The notes below the pieces were generated by a model that was not told where the DNA came from, did not search any database, and saw nothing but the letters and a program-made list of their open reading frames with translations. Below, piece after piece: positions 60,434 through 64,000 of a DNA stretch of 64,000 nucleotides. A program made the translations under genes and the position numbers. Source of the DNA: Polynucleobacter sp. JS-JIR-II-50 (GTDB taxonomy: Bacteria > Pseudomonadota > Gammaproteobacteria > Burkholderiales > Burkholderiaceae); NCBI RefSeq assembly GCF_018687895.1, contig NZ_CP061307.1, positions 1,199,948-1,263,947 on the forward strand, given 5' to 3'. Numbering within the stretch: the first letter of the stretch is position 1; every line of letters begins with the position of its first letter.

Positions 60434-63328
60434 TTAGACGTTAGACATTACCTTAGATCCGCCTGGGGCATTCGTACCGTACCCCATAATCTTCGCTGCT
60501 TCCCCACCTTTAACCAGCTTCACAGCGCAATACTTAAACTCTGGAATCTTGCCAAATGGATCTAGCGCTGAATTGGTAATCAAGTTAGCGGCAGCCTCAT
60601 AGTAGGCGAACGGAATAAAGATCACCCCTCTTGGTGTGCCGTCGTCTCTTCTCACGTGGATACCTACTTCACCACGACGAGACTGAACCTTGATCACATC
60701 ACCAGCCGAAACACCTAACTGGGTCATATCTTCACCATTCATTGATACGGTTGCCATTGGCTCAATGGCATCGAGCACTGTGGCACGACGCGTCATACTG
60801 CCAGTGTGCCAATGCTCTAGCTGACGACCAGTAATCAATACAAATGGGTACTCAGCATCAGGGCGCTCATTCGCAGGAATGATATCGGCTGGTACTAACT
60901 TCACTCTGCCATCTTTGGTATCAAACTTGTCATTAAAGACAATTGGGCGACCCGGATCTTCAGCAGACAAGCATGGATAGGTAACGCTAGATTCTTTTTC
61001 CAAGCGCTCCCAAGTAATGCCGTTGATCGCGCCATGCATTGCTTGACGCATTTCGTCATAAACCTCAGCAACACCAGCATCAGGACCTTGGTAATTCCAA
61101 CCTAGGCCCATGCGCTTGGCAATCTCTTGAATAATCCACAAGTCAGGTTTTGCATCACCAGGAGGATTGATTGCTTTCTTGCCCATCTGAACCATGCGGT
61201 CAGTGTTACTAGCAGTGCCAGCCTTTTCTGGCCATGCGCTGGCCGGCAATATTACGTCCGCTAAGAGCGCAGTCTCCGTCATAAAGATATCTTGAACTAC
61301 GAGGAGATCCAAGGTAGCCAAAGCATGGCGAGCGTGATTTAAATCGGGGTCACTCATCGCCGGGTTTTCACCTTCGACATACATGCCACGAATCTTATCC
61401 GGATCGGAATCGGGGGCGGTGATCTTATGCATGATCTCTACCACGGTATATCCAGGTTTTTTATCTAATGGCGTATCCCAGAATTTCTCAAACCATGCAT
61501 GCGCTTCTGGGTTATCAACGCGCTGATAGTTCGGGAACATCATCGGAATCAAACCAGCATCACTAGCGCCCTGCACGTTATTTTGACCACGCAATGGGTG
61601 CAATCCTGATCCAGGCTTACCAATTTGCCCGGTGATACTGACTAAAGCGATTAAGCAGCGGGCATTGTCTGTGCCATGCACGTGCTGACTTACACCCATG
61701 CCCCACAAAATCATGGCTGACTTCGTAGTTGCAAACTCGCGCGCTACTTCACGCAAAGTCTCTGCTGGAATTCCGCAGATTGGCGCCATTGCTTCAGGAC
61801 TATAACCCTTGATGTTTTCTTTAAGAGCCTCGAAGTTATTAGAGCGGTCTTTAATAAATTCTTTGTCAACCAAACCTTCCTCAATGATTGTGAAGATCAT
61901 GGCATTGAGCATAGCCACGTCGGTATCTGGCTTGAACTGCATTGTGCGCCAAGCGTGTTTACTAATCTCGGTCTTACGAGGATCACACAGAACAATTTTT
62001 GCACCACGTTTCGCGGCGTTCTTGAACCAGGTAGCAGCAACAGGATGATTAGCAGTTGGATTGGATCCAATCAGGAAAATCATGCTCGAGTGCTCAACGT
62101 CATTAACTTGATTACTTACTGCACCTGAACCAACGCCCTCTAATAGCGCAGCAACAGATGATGCATGGCAAAGACGTGTGCAGTGGTCTACGTTATTGCT
62201 ACCAAAACCAGTACGAACCAGCTTCTGGAATAAATAGGCTTCTTCGTTACTGCCTTTTGCGGAACCAAAGCCTGCCAATACTTTATTGCCGTATTGATCT
62301 TTGAGTTTCTTCAGGCCGCCACCAGCAACTTCCAAAGCCTCTTCCCAAGTAGCTTCACGGAAGATGTCAGACCAGTCTTGCTTACCCTCTAGCATGGCCT
62401 CATCTTTCGCAACACCCGCTTTACGAATTAATGGTTTAGTTAAGCGCTGTGGATTATGGATATAGTCCATACCAAAACGGCCTTTAACGCATAAACGATT
62501 GTGATTGGCAGGGCCATCACGACCCTCAACACTCACAATTTTTTCGTCTTTGACGTTGTAAGTAATTTGGCAACCAACGCCACAGAATGGGCAAACGGAG
62601 TCTACTTTGCGATCCACCGTTTGGGAACCGATCAAACCCTTAGGCATCAATGCGCCAGTTGGGCAAGCTTGTACACACTCGCCACAGGCAACGCACGTAC
62701 TGTCGCCCATTGGATCATTTAAGTCGAATACGATCTCACTATGACCGCCACGCATGGCGTATCCGATCACATCATTTACTTGCTCTTCGCGGCAAGCACG
62801 TACACAACGGTTACATTGAATACACGCATCCAAATTCACAGCCATCGCTGGATGTGAAATATCACCATTAACTTTTTCGCGACGCAATGCTTTGAGTTCC
62901 GGACGAACAGTCACATCCATGCGGGCAGCCCAAGTACTCAGCTCACCATGCTGGCTCTTTTGCTCTTCCTCTTTGCTATCGCCAACCCACTTAAAACCTT
63001 CATCAGGCATATCGGAGAGCAACATCTCCAGAACAAGCTTCTGGCTCTTAACAGCGCGCTCGCTATTAGCCTTAACTTCCATTCCTGGAGTAGCACTTCT
63101 ACAGCAGCTTGGAGCTAAAGTCCGTTCGCCATTAATCTCTACTACGCAAGCGCGGCAGTTGCCGTCAGGGCGGTAGCCATCTTTAAAGCACAGATGTGGA
63201 ATATCAATGCCGTGTCGTTTGGCAGCCTTGAGAATCGTTTCGCCTTCATACGAAACGATCGTCTTGCCGTCTAGCTTGAACTCAACGGTTTGTAATTCGA
63301 GTTCTTTTGGATTTGTTGGTGCGTTCAT
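60434..63328 (-). CDS. fdsA: NAD-dependent formate dehydrogenase, molybdenum-containing alpha subunit
   Basis: 964 residues. Oxidises formate to CO2 at a molybdopterin centre and passes electrons through Fe-S clusters to the NAD-reducing beta subunit. Seen in order: NuoG-like [2Fe-2S] domain (C47, C58, C61, C75/76); further cluster region; CIQCNRCVRAC (C169, 172, 175, 179); CVACGECVQACPTGA (C212, 215, 218, 222); CPFCGVGC (C246, 249, 253) opening the catalytic domain; the Mo-ligand cysteine in RLCHASS (C387); FGSAKGSNEEAY; and the C-terminal molybdopterin-dinucleotide domain (VLITGRQLEHWHTGSMTRR). The layout matches the soluble FdsA/FdhF type of Cupriavidus. Preceded by fdsB with a 41-bp gap and followed by a terminator. 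The usual fdsC/fdsD are not next to it. Confidence 0.95.
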   Translation of the reverse strand: MNAPTNPKELELQTVEFKLDGKTIVSYEGETILKAAKRHGIDIPHLCFKDGYRPDGNCRACVVEINGERTLAPSCCRSATPGMEVKANSERAVKSQKLVLEMLLSDMPDEGFKWVGDSKEEEQKSQHGELSTWAARMDVTVRPELKALRREKVNGDISHPAMAVNLDACIQCNRCVRACREEQVNDVIGYAMRGGHSEIVFDLNDPMGDSTCVACGECVQACPTGALMPKGLIGSQTVDRKVDSVCPFCGVGCQITYNVKDEKIVSVEGRDGPANHNRLCVKGRFGMDYIHNPQRLTKPLIRKAGVAKDEAMLEGKQDWSDIFREATWEEALEVAGGGLKKLKDQYGNKVLAGFGSAKGSNEEAYLFQKLVRTGFGSNNVDHCTRLCHASSVAALLEGVGSGAVSNQVNDVEHSSMIFLIGSNPTANHPVAATWFKNAAKRGAKIVLCDPRKTEISKHAWRTMQFKPDTDVAMLNAMIFTIIEEGLVDKEFIKDRSNNFEALKENIKGYSPEAMAPICGIPAETLREVAREFATTKSAMILWGMGVSQHVHGTDNARCLIALVSITGQIGKPGSGLHPLRGQNNVQGASDAGLIPMMFPNYQRVDNPEAHAWFEKFWDTPLDKKPGYTVVEIMHKITAPDSDPDKIRGMYVEGENPAMSDPDLNHARHALATLDLLVVQDIFMTETALLADVILPASAWPEKAGTASNTDRMVQMGKKAINPPGDAKPDLWIIQEIAKRMGLGWNYQGPDAGVAEVYDEMRQAMHGAINGITWERLEKESSVTYPCLSAEDPGRPIVFNDKFDTKDGRVKLVPADIIPANERPDAEYPFVLITGRQLEHWHTGSMTRRATVLDAIEPMATVSMNGEDMTQLGVSAGDVIKVQSRRGEVGIHVRRDDGTPRGVIFIPFAYYEAAANLITNSALDPFGKIPEFKYCAVKLVKGGEAAKIMGYGTNAPGGSKVMSNV

Positions 63329-63369
63329 GTTTGTCTCGTTATTCCCTGAATTTTTATTAAGGTACTTCC

Positions 63370-64000
63370 TTATTGAACTTCTTCAGGGAAATATTTATGA
63401 ATACAACGAATAGGATTTGGTGCCGCTTGGCCTAAACCGCAAATAGAAGCATCCACCATCACGGTGGCCAAGTCCTCTAAGGTTTCTTGGTCCCAAGATT
63501 TAGCCTGCATCAACTTAGCCGCTTTACCTGTGCCAACACGGCAAGGCGTACATTGTCCACAGCTCTCATGCTCAAAGAAATGCATCACATTCAATGCCAT
63601 ATCGCGCGCTTTGTCTTTGTCGCTGAACACCATGACTGCAGCAGAACCAATGAAGCAACCGTAAGGCTGCAAAGTATCAAAATCAAGCGGGATGTCGTTC
63701 ATCGTCGCCGGCAAAATACCGCCGGATGCGCCACCAGGTAAATAACCGTAGAACCTGTGGCCGTCTTGCATGCCACCACAGTACTCATCAATTAATTCTT
63801 GAATAGTGATGCCTGCAGGAGCCAACTTCACACCGGGTTTGTTAACGCGCCCGCTCACGCTAAAGCTACGTAAGCCTTTGCGATCGTGGCGACCGAATGA
63901 ACTAAACCACTCAGGTCCACGCTGAACAATGTCGCGCACCCAGTAGAGGGTCTCAAAGTTGTGCTCTAGGGTCGGGCGACCAAACAAACCGACTTGTGCA
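63370..64000 (-). CDS. fdsB: NAD-dependent formate dehydrogenase beta subunit, NuoF-like (N-terminal part beyond window)
   Basis: At least 210 residues of the C-terminal part; the frame is open to the right edge. The first visible residues QVGLFGRPT continue upstream out of the window, so the TTG at 63987 is an internal Leu codon, not a start. Seen: the NuoF signature VSGRVNKPGV, YGYLPGGASGGILPA (SLBB region), GSAAVMVFSD, and the [4Fe-4S] site ESCGQCTPCRVGTGK with the fourth Cys in SICGLGQAAPNPI. This subunit carries FMN and reduces NAD with electrons from FdsA. Upstream of fdsA in the same direction, as in fdsGBA operons. Confidence 0.93.
   Translation of the reverse strand, partial: AQVGLFGRPTLEHNFETLYWVRDIVQRGPEWFSSFGRHDRKGLRSFSVSGRVNKPGVKLAPAGITIQELIDEYCGGMQDGHRFYGYLPGGASGGILPATMNDIPLDFDTLQPYGCFIGSAAVMVFSDKDKARDMALNVMHFFEHESCGQCTPCRVGTGKAAKLMQAKSWDQETLEDLATVMVDASICGLGQAAPNPIRCIHKYFPEEVQ

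Noticed and set aside
63370..63987. 205-residue beta-subunit gene starting at TTG 63987
   Set aside because: The frame continues upstream as QVG before LFGRPT, the conserved NuoF text, so it is a fragment of a longer gene and not a short one.

Overview
The window looks like a chromosomal segment of a moderate-GC betaproteobacterium of the Burkholderiaceae. Polynucleobacter or a close relative is my best guess, from the style of the NadA, NadB, NadC and NAD-linked formate dehydrogenase proteins and the freshwater-type gene set. This is recognition from memory, not a database match.

Positions 1-34618 (minus strand) are one reading frame, open at the left edge: at least 11,539 codons of a filamentous-haemagglutinin-type exoprotein (TpsA). 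Its N-terminus carries a TPS secretion domain. Behind it lie thousands of Thr/Ser/Gly/Ala-rich beta-strand repeats, with two glycine-rich domains, two LamG/concanavalin-like domains and several very recent internal duplications. A 933-bp non-coding stretch (34619-35551) in front of it holds a perfect FNR-type box and a cluster of GTCAATTTTGG-like repeats. Upstream, in the same direction, are a small exported protein, a periplasmic parvulin-type PPIase and the TpsB transporter (35552-38676).

Immediately upstream and co-directional (38747-54989) is a second exoprotein cassette. It holds a TolC-like outer-membrane protein, a small HlyD-like adaptor, a 3,359-residue LEPR/DUF4347/VCBS-repeat exoprotein without a Sec signal, a HlyD-like adaptor with a cytoplasmic GAF-like region, and a polytopic M50 (site-2-protease-like) protein fused to a HlyD-like arm. 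The genes overlap or nearly touch. A good sigma70-type promoter lies ahead of the tolC-like gene. No ABC ATPase is encoded, so this is a type-I-like layout with an M50/adaptor fusion where the transporter would be expected. This cassette is the best candidate for a poorly described system. It may be transcribed through into tpsB, giving one locus for two giant surface proteins with two export routes.

The right part (55237-64000) is housekeeping metabolism. nadA-nadC (plus strand) and nadB (minus) form the de novo NAD pathway from aspartate, flanking an orphan TAXI-type solute-binding protein. A bidirectional hairpin terminator then separates nadB from the formate dehydrogenase genes fdsA and fdsB, the latter cut by the right edge. 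No tRNA, rRNA, CRISPR array or insertion sequence was recognised.
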